From positions 1 to 24,183 of the forward strand of contig DAOUSD010000003.1 in the NCBI GenBank assembly GCA_030627405.1: 24,183 nt of DNA, in the 5' to 3' direction. The notes under the pieces are model-generated. The model was given only the letters and a program-made list of their open reading frames with translations, had not been told where the DNA came from and searched no databases. A program made the translations under genes and the position numbers. Each line of letters opens with the position of its first letter. Position 1 is the first letter of the stretch. Shown here in pieces: positions 8,244-15,358 of the stretch. The stretch comes from Deltaproteobacteria bacterium. Its GTDB lineage: Bacteria; Desulfobacterota; Desulfobacteria; Desulfobacterales; ETH-SRB1.

Positions 8244-8265
8244 ATTCGATTCAAGGGAAAAGGGT
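8244..8265 (+). repeat. 22-bp direct repeat, left copy
   Basis: This sequence matches 22099-22120 at 21 of 22 positions in the same orientation. The shared part begins ATTCGATTCAAGGG and ends AAAGGGT; one A/G difference lies between. It sits 115 bp after the last antiporter gene. The partner copy overlaps the rseC stop codon. The flanks do not look alike. It may be one half of an att-like pair or a dispersed repeat. Confidence 0.6.
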
Positions 8266-8393
8266 GTCATATCAAGAACTCATAGATAGACCCCCTATAA
8301 TGAAAAAACTCTTACAGGATTCAGCGGTTCGGCCTTAGCCCCTGCGCAGCGATTATATTTCTTTTTCTATACGGTTTGATTTATATGGCGTGA

Positions 8394-8648
8394 TTAAGGT
8401 AGAAACGTGGTGAAGAAGTAGAGTCTCCACTTTCGCTTCCATTCTTTTAATCGTTTCTCCCGCTCAATAGCGGATTACATACTCTCGTGCACTTCATAGC
8501 AAACCAGTTGATGAACTCAGTAACGTTTGGTAAAACCTTCCACCATATTGTTTTTGTGTTCCCATATCCTCTTGATAAGGTCTGAAGTCACTCTGATATA
8601 GAGGGTGCTATTTCGTTTGCTTGCCAATAATAAGATACAAATAGTGTA
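8394..8648 (-). pseudogene. GIY-YIG endonuclease-like pseudogene
   Basis: Reading the minus strand from 8648, the translation begins YTICILLLASKRNSTLYIRVTS, then DLIKRIWEHKNNMVEGFTKRY, a stop, VHQLVCYEVHESM, a stop, then SAIEREKRLKEWKRKWRLY. This matches small single-domain GIY-YIG proteins (YVYILASKRNGTLYIGVTSDL... in the family). Two in-frame stops are present: TGA where the family has Gly after KRY, and TAA where it has Glu after HESM. The YIG glycine is Arg (YIR), and no start codon is available because TAG and TAA precede the frame. It is therefore a decayed gene. Function in life would have been a DNA nuclease of unknown target. Confidence 0.8.
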
Positions 8649-8725
8649 ACGCTATTATTAACCCACCTCATCATGAAAGCATATAAATATCCTTAAAAAT
8701 CAGAGACATGTGTACGCAAGGCATT

Positions 8726-8742
8726 TTTTGTCACTGACAAAA
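8726..8742. repeat. Perfect 17-nt palindrome
   Basis: TTTTGTCACTGACAAAA is an 8-bp inverted repeat around a single central C. It lies in the gene-poor stretch beside the transposon operon and could be an operator or a remnant of a mobile-element end. Only the symmetry is seen. Confidence 0.4.
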
Positions 8743-8828
8743 CACTGTAACGATTGTGCCTTGTTTCATGCATTTGCTGGTTTTGAACCTTTTCTATCGG
8801 TTTGTTTTCTGCAGGAGGGCTCTAAATA

Positions 8829-8844
8829 TTTTCGGAACCGAAAA
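8829..8844. repeat. Perfect 16-nt palindrome and nearby 9-bp inverted repeat
   Basis: TTTTCGGAACCGAAAA has 7-bp arms around AA. Just after it AAGAATAAG (8843-8851) is repeated inverted as CTTATTCTT (8889-8897). The site is about 300 bp downstream of the ATPase gene, where a transposon end might be expected. The role is unknown. Confidence 0.35.
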
Positions 8845-9130
8845 GAATAAGATAGTTCAAAATGTCTTTAAAAACCATAAGTTTTTTACTTATTCTTGTT
8901 TAGGTAAGAATAGTCTGTATGTTCGGCGCACATCGGCGGCAAGGCAGATAGTGTTATTCCTCAAAAAAACAATGTCAGGATTCTATACCGATGAAAATGG
9001 CAGGGAAGTAGTCCGGTGGTGACACTGCTGGAGGGTGTAAAAATTCAGAGCGTGGATTATTTGTATCTATTCCGGATGTTGTGAATATGGCGCAGGAATT
9101 TTCTGTAAGGATAAAAACGGCTGTGGGGAT

Positions 9131-9799
9131 TCAATGAGGAGGCAAATCAGAAAGAAATTCCAATGCGAGGTTGATGTCAACAAAGCTGCAATTTAACTCA
9201 TTTGCCCTGTCGAGACAATCTGTGCAGATCTCTTTGAACTTTCGCATATCGCCTTTTGTAGATACATAGATCTGTTCTATTGCATCAGACTCAAAGTCTT
9301 TATATTCAATAATGAAGTCTTCCACTACGATCGGGTACAAAATAAGCGTTTTGAGTCGGCTCAGGATGTCGGGATATTCACTGGTAAGAAAGGTTCTTAC
9401 CTTTGGCAGTCCCGCAAGGACAATGGGAACGTCTGCATCAATGATTCGTTTCAGGTATGGCCATACACGGCGGTCAAGATCATTGGCCTCGTCAATAATA
9501 ATGAAAAAGTCCGTGAGGCAGCATATTGTTTTCAGGTATTCGGGCGTACGCCGGTATGTGGCTGTCGTGTCATAGTTCAAGTCTTTAAGGATAGAGGAGA
9601 GAATTTCATGGATGTTAAACAAAGATTCTGCCCACACCCCGTGAAGTTTTTTGGGCTTCAGCAACTTTAAAAAGCGACTTTTTCCGACACCGTAATCTCC
9701 TTCAATCAGAACGCTCTGGCCTCTGTAGATTCGGTTGTAGATTGCGCTCAGATACGAAATGCGGCGTTTGTCGTTGATGAAGCTCTCTTTTCGTTTCAT
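9131..9799 (-). CDS. AAA ATPase, transposition target-selection type (MuB/TnsC/TniB-like)
   Basis: The 222-residue protein has Walker A GDYGVGKS (residues 34-41) and Walker B FFIIIDEA (98-105, with Asp103 and Glu104), followed by a conserved GLPKVR segment and a C-terminal helical region. Proteins of this type (MuB, TnsC, TniB, IstB) bind DNA with ATP and guide the transposase to its target. The start is ATG at 9799, preceded by GGAGAAA. The longer frame to 9904 would overlap the end of the transposase and is rejected because the true transposase C-terminus reads in another frame there. The start lies two bases beyond the transposase stop at 9801-9803, so coupling is likely. Confidence 0.82.
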   Translation of the reverse strand: MKRKESFINDKRRISYLSAIYNRIYRGQSVLIEGDYGVGKSRFLKLLKPKKLHGVWAESLFNIHEILSSILKDLNYDTTATYRRTPEYLKTICCLTDFFIIIDEANDLDRRVWPYLKRIIDADVPIVLAGLPKVRTFLTSEYPDILSRLKTLILYPIVVEDFIIEYKDFESDAIEQIYVSTKGDMRKFKEICTDCLDRANELNCSFVDINLALEFLSDLPPH

Positions 9800-9800
9800 G

Positions 9801-11341
9801 CTATTTTTCTCCAAAAGAGGCGTAAGGTGCCACACAGGTTTTTCGCTGCTGCCTTTCGCAATCCAGAAGAAAGGCATTGAACATCGCGGTGCCGATTTTT
9901 TCAATTACCATCCCCTGTTGTTCCAGGAATTTTGCGATGAGCTCCACCTCGTTTGACTCAATTTTGTGCTCAGGATAAATCGGTTTTTCAAAGGGTTTTT
10001 GACAAAGGGCCTCCCCAAGCAGAAGACCGTCGTCTTTGTACTCGAAAATGAACAGTTTATCTGCAAAACACGAAATATACACTTTCGTGCTTTTGTGTTT
10101 GCTGAAATTCTCAGCACCTGCTGCCACGTAATATTTCCTGTTACCAAACGTGATTGTTCCCGTATTCGACACCGTGGCTGTATTCGACGAAAGCCGTATT
10201 TAACAAACTCTTTCACATCAGAAGACGAAAATTCAATGAGACTGACTTCCGACAAATAATTTTCAAGCTTTTGTTCGGGGATCCATGTTGTGGTCATGCC
10301 GTTCTCCGAAAAGTTGTGTTTCAAACCGTTGTGTTCCTTGCGGCAGGTTTCAAGGATGTTGTGTTTTCTCAATTCCTCAATGCCCATATCAAGAAGGGTG
10401 ACTGTGATCTTTTCCCTCTTGCCGTTTTTAAAAATATACCCGGGTTGTTTTTTGACGATTCTGTCCTCAAACGTCTTGATGATTCGGATTTCAAAATTGT
10501 GTAAACTGCGACGGGACGACTCCAGATGAACCTTGTCTTTCGGAGCACAGACTCTTGCGAAGTCCGGTTCCATGTAAAATCCACCAGGCAGTGAATGCTT
10601 CAGGTTCAAAAACCCTTTGGCGTTGTCCGGTCTGAGTCTGATTTTTTTCTCCGGAAAGGGCGTGCTCAGCAAAAATTGGGGGAAGAGATCAACGGCATTT
10701 TGGCTGGTTTCGGAAAAATAGAAATCCAGAACAAACATGTGCCGTGAGCCTGTATCATAAAATTCGATGACCTGCGGCTTTTTCCACATTCCGTTTTTGT
10801 CCCTGATCTTAAGGTATCTAAAGGCACATCCATCTACCTGAATCAGATCAAACACAGGTTCGGCATTGAAGCAGTGTTTTACCACCACCTCTTCTTCGTC
10901 AAAATCGGGCTCTAAAAGTACGGTTTCAAATTTTCCGCTTTGACACAACGTCCTCAGGGCCGTTAATGAGATGCTTTTATTGAACTCCTCCTCAAGCCAC
11001 AGGTGATACTTTTTGATGGTTCGTGCTTTGCGGGTAATGAAGATAAAGTCTTCACCTATCGGATCAACTGATGCCTTCACCATTTCGATGAACCGTTTCC
11101 GGACTCTGATGTCAAGCGATCTCGGACGTCCGCTGCACTTTCTGCCCTCAAAAATCCTTCTGCCGGCAAGCAGAAGCGGGGCTGGTATCAAACCGGTTTT
11201 TCTGTATTGATCAGTGTAGTATTTTTTTGTCCGCCGTTTGGCTGATCCGGTCTTGTTCATGATCTTTTTATGCAGCAATATCAGAAACTGATCATCCAGT
11301 GACAAATTGGATATCTCCGGTAAAACATTACTGTGTGTCAT
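9801..11341 (-). pseudogene. DDE (rve-type) transposase with a frameshift
   Basis: From ATG at 11341 the first frame gives an N-terminal helical/DNA-binding part, then an RNase H-like core with Asp170 (QVDG), Asp239 (RPDN) and Glu274 (VHLE), 34 residues separating the last two. After EFVKYGFRR (plus-strand position near 10200) the sequence degenerates. The expected C-terminal beta-barrel, beginning VSNTGTITFGNRKYYVAAG, continues in the -1 frame and ends at 9801. The second frame is closed upstream by TAA inside the GTTAAA codons, so the shift must lie between about 10205 and 10170. No classic X-XXY-YYZ slippery heptamer is evident. This may be a mutation, a sequencing error or an unusual recoding site. 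The gene overlaps the preceding one by ATGA and is coupled to the ATPase. Confidence 0.8.
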
Positions 11342-11910
11342 TTTGCCTCCACCTTAAGCGTGTCGAACATTATTTTTTCTTTCATAACCCTGTTCCAAAA
11401 CAGGCCGGCTTCTTGCGAGGTCGATTGCCATCCGTCACTTTGTGCCTGACGAATCTGTTCGAGCATTATTAGTGTTGCCTCTTTATAGGTGTTGCTTATG
11501 ATCCCCGTACGATCAACCTCCGTGCCAGGGTTGTCGGTTATACAGAAAGCAATGTATTTTCTGATGTTAAGAGCGGACAACTCCATATCTGTCATCAAAA
11601 AATCACGCCAGATTTTCCGTTGGACAGCAGGAGCCAGAGGGGCCAGCGAACGAACCTGGGACTCATTTTCAGTCAGAATGTCCCCAATTGGGGACAAGTT
11701 GTCCATGACGTGACACGCTTCAATGAGCCGGTATGCCTGGGATTTACCTATTTCCCACCTAACCCTGCTATACGCCTCAAAGGTCTTGAACAAAAGAAAA
11801 CGATACAAACGGTCATCGCGGATCTCCTTAAGGGCTTTGCCGATTACACAAAAACTGCGCCGGTTCTTGTCAATTACCTTTTCCAGTGTGGTCAACCGCT
11901 CCTTTTGCAT
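11338..11910 (-). CDS. HTH-like DNA-binding protein of the transposon operon
   Basis: The 190-residue protein has an N-terminal helical part with the pattern ALKEIRDDRLYR, KTFEAYSRVRWEIGKSQAYRLIEA and NESQVRSLAPL. This resembles a segment found in plasmid and phage proteins with ParB/KorB-like helix-turn-helix character, in which a short (E/K)xF..YC..RW motif precedes a predicted HTH. The C-terminal half is not recognised. The start is ATG at 11910 (TAATG overlap with the upstream gene; GTAGGAG upstream); the longer frame starting at 11940 is less likely. It ends in ATGA with the transposase start. It probably binds transposon ends or regulates the operon, but this is inference from position. 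Confidence 0.65.
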   Translation of the reverse strand: MQKERLTTLEKVIDKNRRSFCVIGKALKEIRDDRLYRFLLFKTFEAYSRVRWEIGKSQAYRLIEACHVMDNLSPIGDILTENESQVRSLAPLAPAVQRKIWRDFLMTDMELSALNIRKYIAFCITDNPGTEVDRTGIISNTYKEATLIMLEQIRQAQSDGWQSTSQEAGLFWNRVMKEKIMFDTLKVEAK

Positions 11911-12230
11911 TATGACGCTCCTACGGGCTTGCCAATACAATTAAGCATCTCTTTCAATGCATACCGCTTATCATCACATTCAACAAAACCAATTCCTTTT
12001 GCACTCATGACAAGATCAATGGGGTTGAAATTCCTTTCACAGCGAAAGCACCTTGCCAGGTTGGTAAACAGATTGGTTGCCGTTTGAAATTCATTGCAAA
12101 CAGGACAAAGAAATCGAAAAAGACCGTTGCTCTGTTTTACCGGAATATTCAATATATTCTCAATCAACGAATCAACAGGAACGGTATTTCTCAGTTCAAA
12201 TAATTCTTGGGCAGAAAATCGTCGTTTCAT
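11910..12230 (-). CDS. Small CHC2-like zinc-ribbon protein
   Basis: The 106-residue protein contains RFLCPVCNEF and, about 20 residues later, ARCFRCERNFNPIDLVM. The Cys-x2-Cys pair followed by CFRC and a P-I-D-L-V motif resembles the DnaG-type CHC2 zinc finger (YFHCFGC..GDxIxFV). It has no primase catalytic domain. The start is ATG at 12230 after TTGAGGTGTCC; a TTG at 12242 is possible. The stop TAA overlaps the next ATG as TAATG. It is the first gene of the transposition operon and follows the 69-bp tandem-repeat region, so it may be a DNA-binding accessory factor. Its function is not established. Confidence 0.65.
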   Translation of the reverse strand: MKRRFSAQELFELRNTVPVDSLIENILNIPVKQSNGLFRFLCPVCNEFQTATNLFTNLARCFRCERNFNPIDLVMSAKGIGFVECDDKRYALKEMLNCIGKPVGAS

Positions 12231-12344
12231 TGGACACCTCAACAGATTACAGGTTTATAAGTGCAGCCTCTGCCAAAAAAAGACAGCATGGGCCGATTGC
12301 CAAAAAGCAGGTTCATAGTATCCTAAACCCAAATCACTGTCGAT

Positions 12345-12551
12345 TGCCTCTTAAAAACCCGTAGCGATTAGTCTGTCAATATAACTATTGATTACAATGG
12401 GTTATACATGTCATGCCTCTTAAAATCATATTTCGATTAGTCTGTCGATATCTCTCATATAAACAAGGGGTTAGCTCATTGATGCCTCTTAAAAACCTTG
12501 AAGGGATAGTCGATAGATATTGTACCGGAAACAAACCCTTTTGGATCAGGT
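12345..12551. repeat. Three tandem 69-bp units upstream of the transposition operon
   Basis: Units begin at 12345, 12414 and 12483, exactly 69 bp apart. Each starts TGCCTCTTAAAA. Units 1 and 2 share CGATTAGTCTGTC (12365-12377, 12434-12446) and a later ACAA-x-GGGTTA block; unit 3 keeps a degenerate GGATAGTCGATAGATAT. The remaining bases differ, so the conservation is blockwise, as expected for protein-binding sites rather than simple duplication. The third unit reaches into the stop of the zinc-finger gene at 12546. A faint extra copy may begin near 12266. Likely roles are transposase binding sites at an element end, or operator iterons for the operon starting at 12230. It does not look like a CRISPR, because the spacing units are too long and the conserved blocks are split. 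Confidence 0.65.
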
Positions 12552-12944
12552 AAAACCAGTCTGATTGTCACGCATGCGAGCCAAAAGCTGCTCGGCAAAA
12601 TAGTCCATAATGACCAGATTTCTTATTCCGAATTCGCTCAGGATTATGTCACGCGGAAGAATTGGCCGAATCCGGCAACCAGGTATGGGAATCTTGTGTG
12701 TGACAGGCTGTGAAGCACCTGTTTCAGGTGGAGGCTTACCGATTGTTTCCAGTTTTTTGTTCAGGTAATTGCTTTGGAAATATTCTTTGTTTTTTTTGTT
12801 CCATTTTGCACATTGTCTTCGATGGTGTTCTCTTTGGCACTCAGGATTACCACAGGTTTTTTGCCTGTTTTTTTGACGGACATCAGGAAGGAACCACTTG
12901 CGGCAAATGCAACAGGGACGTTTTCGAGTGGAAGATTTCGACAT
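12546..12944 (-). CDS. Small Cys-rich zinc-finger protein, transposon-associated
   Basis: The 132-residue product has a compact zinc-finger-like motif near the N-terminus: CCICRKWFLPDVR, then QKTCGNPECQREHHRRQCAKWNKKNKEYF. Four or more Cys and the ECQREHHRR helix resemble small proteins often found beside transposases in Deltaproteobacteria; this association is recalled, not verified. The start is ATG at 12944 after GGAGAAAATACA. The longer frame (TTG at 12986) lacks a ribosome-binding site. An 11-bp inverted repeat (12943-12953 with 12977-12987) spans the start region and could be an operator. The C-terminal half is Pro-rich and unrecognised. Confidence 0.65.
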   Translation of the reverse strand: MSKSSTRKRPCCICRKWFLPDVRQKNRQKTCGNPECQREHHRRQCAKWNKKNKEYFQSNYLNKKLETIGKPPPETGASQPVTHKIPIPGCRIRPILPRDIILSEFGIRNLVIMDYFAEQLLARMRDNQTGFT

Positions 12945-13069
12945 TGTATTTTCTCCGCTGGTAGAGTAATACAAATGAAAATACAATTCTTTCCCAACGC
13001 ATTGAAAGGTAATTTAACGGCTACATCCTTGATATTGGATTGTAATCTGCTATGAATCGCTATGCTTTT

Positions 13070-13116
13070 AGACCCCTTCGAGGGGTCTTCATCAAACCAC
13101 CCGTTCTACGGGTGGT
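13070..13116. repeat. Twin hairpins resembling REP or IS200/IS605-type ends
   Basis: Two perfect hairpins stand 7 nt apart. AGACCCCTTCGAGGGGTCT (13070-13088) has 8-bp arms and loop TCG. ACCACCCG/CGGGTGGT (13096-13103 and 13109-13116) has 8-bp arms and loop TTCTA. They lie 72 bp after the mscS stop. Neither strand shows a clear run of T after the stem, so a plain terminator is less likely. Paired GC-rich hairpins of this type are typical of REP elements and ends of IS200/IS605 family elements. Confidence 0.5.
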
Positions 13117-13188
13117 AGGTGATTATTTAGGGCACTATCCTTGTCTTTCTGTCTTGTATTGTGATATGGTGTGCTCTGAGAAATGGGG

Positions 13189-15246
13189 TCACCCTTGCTG
13201 CCCGGCATGGCTGAGGATACGAATATCTCTCTGGGGAAAAGGAATTTCAATTCCAGCTTTCGAAAATTCCTCAAAAATAGCAAAATATAATGCGCTGCGA
13301 ACCCTTCTCCGTGCTGTTTGCCGCACATCTATCCAAATTAACAGTTCAAAATTGATCGAACTATCTGCATATTCGACAAATCTTACAGTAGGTTCTTTAT
13401 ACTTTGCCACCATGGACTCTTTTTGAGCGACCTCTAATAATATCTTCTCTACTTCCCTGGGGTCTGAACTATAAGAGGCACCCACGGAGAGTTCTATTCT
13501 GATCATTGGTGATGACAGTGAATAATTTACAATCATGCTGGATATGAAATCAGAGTTAGGAATAAGGTACTCGATATTGTCTCTTGTTCGAATCTTGGTG
13601 GCACGAAGATAGATATCTGTAACGACTCCGAGAGTATCACCTACTTCGATCCAGTCCCCTTTTCGAATTTGTCCTCCGAATATGATGCTGAACCCACTAA
13701 TCACATTGGCGGCCATATCTTTTAGCCCAAGGCCGATGCCGATACCGACGGCGCCTGCAAAAACAAGCAGAAAACGAAGATCAATGCCGACAACCTTTAT
13801 GGATATTAGAAACCCAATGGCAAACGAAAAATACTTAAAGAAGGTATTCAGGGCATAACCCAGGCCGGGATCAATACCGAGGGAAGGATAGACCTTGTAA
13901 TCCAGATAGGCCTGCAATAGCCGCGAAGCATAAACAAAGGATAGAAGGATAAGAGCGGCTTTTATAATGATCCAAAGAGTAACCTGTGTATCCCCCAGTT
14001 CAAAAATAGGAAAAGACATTATTCGCTGGAGAGGATGAAGCAGTCCCAGCAGATTTAAGACAATGAAAACTGTAGTCATTACGGTGACATACAAAAGCAA
14101 TGCTTTGATTGATCGAAAAAGAAATTGCGCTGTTTCATCAGAATCGTCAATTCTCTCAGACCATTTCCGTAACCATCTTTGAAATGTGTTGTAGCTAAAC
14201 ATTATGAAAATATATGCAGCAACCGTATACCAGGTTCTAATCAAGACAACCCGACCAAGTTGCATATAACCGATGCACCAAAGGAGTGCAGTGAGGAATG
14301 AAAAAAATATCAGGGGGAAATAATATCTATTCAGCATCTTAATGAAACGTTGGTAGCTTCGATATGGAAAATCTGGCAGTAAGGATAGCAAAGCTTTTTT
14401 CTTTAGAAGTAAAAGTAGTAAAATAAAAACAACTGAAATGGATATGGCAAATTTGAGCAGGTGCAGGATATCGTCACGAACTCGAAAAGCTTCTGCAGCC
14501 CAGAATACAACAATACCCACCAGCACATATAGCAACACAAGGCGCGCTAAACGAAATATTGTCTTACCATAAAGAGCAGTGGCCGGAAAATAATCGCGGG
14601 TTAATGACTCTCGCAGGAGGCCTATAATGAGAGCACCTATAGCCCAGAGACCCATCAAACGTCCAGTCAATTGAAACCAATCTGCTTTGTAATTGATCAT
14701 GGCGTTCATCAGAGCAAAAACCCCGAGCAGTAATAGCGGTATCAAGGCGGCAACAACTACCTTGAGAACTGAGAGGGAAAAAGGGTAAAGAGCCTCCGGT
14801 ATTCTTTCTCTTAATGGCTGGACTTTAGTTTCAATTCGCACCAGAAGCCGATTTTGACCAAATAGGCTGTAAAGGACAGCTATAATAAAAGTGAGCATTA
14901 TCAGAGAGCCCGCTGCTCCGAGTAGCCGACTTTGCTTCATAACATGCTTCAGAAATTCAGGAATTTTGAGCGGCAAGGTAAACGCCCAGTTATATAAATA
15001 TTCGATCGTCTCCCAACTCCAGCCCATAGGGGTTCGCTCAAAAAGAGACCGGGCCTGTTTCTCAAATTCCTCTTTGACTCGGGAGGCCTCTCTGACCATG
15101 GCGTCCCCCATATCCTCAGAAAGGGATATCGTTGGTTGTTCTTTTTCTTCGGTGTTGGATTTCCGTTCATCGGCCAGAGAAAAGGCTGCCAGAAATAACA
15201 GAAAAGTGACAACAAAGATAAAGTAGATACGAATCTTCTTTGACAT
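13189..15246 (-). CDS. Large MscS-family mechanosensitive channel
   Basis: The 685-residue protein starts with a signal-like sequence (residues 1-26, ending near FSLADERKS), a polar linker, many transmembrane helices (about 80-480) and a C-terminal MscS core. The pore-lining helix AGAVGIGIGLGLKDMAANVISGF lies at about 497-519, followed by the beta domain GDWIEVGDTLGVVTDIYLRATKIRTRDN and the C-terminal alpha/beta vestibule. It is longer than basic MscS (about 286 residues in E. coli) and belongs to the multi-TM (MscK/YbdG-like) group. It should relieve turgor by opening under membrane tension. The start ATG at 15246 follows GAAGGAAATTGTT. It lies downstream of the DUF748 gene with a 108-bp gap that holds a hairpin. 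Confidence 0.92.
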   Translation of the reverse strand: MSKKIRIYFIFVVTFLLFLAAFSLADERKSNTEEKEQPTISLSEDMGDAMVREASRVKEEFEKQARSLFERTPMGWSWETIEYLYNWAFTLPLKIPEFLKHVMKQSRLLGAAGSLIMLTFIIAVLYSLFGQNRLLVRIETKVQPLRERIPEALYPFSLSVLKVVVAALIPLLLLGVFALMNAMINYKADWFQLTGRLMGLWAIGALIIGLLRESLTRDYFPATALYGKTIFRLARLVLLYVLVGIVVFWAAEAFRVRDDILHLLKFAISISVVFILLLLLLKKKALLSLLPDFPYRSYQRFIKMLNRYYFPLIFFSFLTALLWCIGYMQLGRVVLIRTWYTVAAYIFIMFSYNTFQRWLRKWSERIDDSDETAQFLFRSIKALLLYVTVMTTVFIVLNLLGLLHPLQRIMSFPIFELGDTQVTLWIIIKAALILLSFVYASRLLQAYLDYKVYPSLGIDPGLGYALNTFFKYFSFAIGFLISIKVVGIDLRFLLVFAGAVGIGIGLGLKDMAANVISGFSIIFGGQIRKGDWIEVGDTLGVVTDIYLRATKIRTRDNIEYLIPNSDFISSMIVNYSLSSPMIRIELSVGASYSSDPREVEKILLEVAQKESMVAKYKEPTVRFVEYADSSINFELLIWIDVRQTARRRVRSALYFAIFEEFSKAGIEIPFPQRDIRILSHAGQQG

Positions 15247-15325
15247 AACAATTTCCTTCAATTGTTGGATTAGTTCAGATGTGTGTTCTCTGTCTCTGTG
15301 GTGAGCATATTGAAGCTAATAGTGG

Positions 15326-15358
15326 TTAGGGCTTTTGGCCCCATAGGGCAAGCCCTAA
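15326..15358. terminator. Hairpin overlapping the DUF748 stop codon
   Basis: TTAGGGCTT (15326-15334) pairs with AAGCCCTAA (15350-15358), with an inner GCCC/GGGC stem. The stop TAG of the DUF748 gene lies in the base of the stem. No T-run follows on the minus strand, so it may be a weak terminator or an mRNA-stability or processing structure between two genes of the same strand. Confidence 0.45.

Larger units (their letters stand above)
8130..9130. other. Gene-poor kilobase with gene relics between antiporter operon and transposon genes
   Basis: No intact gene is supported in this stretch. It contains one copy of a 22-bp direct repeat (8244-8265), a broken GIY-YIG nuclease gene on the minus strand (8394-8648) and two perfect short palindromes (8726-8742 and 8829-8844). 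An 88-codon open frame at 8756-9022 has no recognisable family and no ribosome-binding site, and is treated as chance. One end of the neighbouring transposon probably lies between about 8700 and 9130, but no terminal inverted repeat could be identified by eye. Confidence 0.6.
9131..12944 (-). mobile_element. Tn7/Mu-like transposon gene block (DDE transposase plus AAA ATPase)
   Basis: Five minus-strand genes form the block: a Cys-rich zinc-finger protein (12944), then, after a 69-bp tandem-repeat region, a tight operon of CHC2-like zinc protein, HTH-like protein, DDE transposase and AAA ATPase. The last four overlap or abut (TAATG, ATGA, and TAG followed by ATG two bases later). The transposase plus ATPase pair is the shared hallmark of Mu, Tn7, Tn5053 and IS21-type elements. 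The outer limits given are those of the genes; element termini and target duplications were not found. The transposase gene has a frameshift, so the copy is probably inactive unless recoding occurs. Confidence 0.7.

Noticed and set aside
8244..8265. tRNA 3'-end as the source of the 22-bp direct repeat
   Set aside because: TTCGATT resembles a T-loop, but the flanking bases cannot form the 5-bp T-stem, and no acceptor stem or CCA-proximal structure is present.
8865..8918. TCTTTAAAAACC and GAATAGTCTGT, resembling the two blocks of the 69-bp units, as the opposite transposon end
   Set aside because: The spacing between blocks differs (43 versus 20 bp) and the orientation is direct, not inverted. 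The match is short and in AT-rich DNA.
8756..9022. 88-codon open frame in the gene-poor stretch
   Set aside because: No recognisable family, no ribosome-binding site and a composition typical of chance frames in AT-rich DNA; part of it overlaps the palindromes.
9800..9904. Longer N-terminus for the AAA ATPase (start at 9904)
   Set aside because: The region encodes the transposase C-terminus in another frame, and the ATG at 9799 has a proper ribosome-binding site.
12266..12344. Possible fourth copy of the 69-bp unit
   Set aside because: The spacing is 80 bp and only GCCTCT and CGATT-like fragments match.
12345..12551. CRISPR array interpretation of the tandem units
   Set aside because: Conserved parts are split into separate 12-13 bp blocks, the period is 69 bp and no cas gene adjoins.
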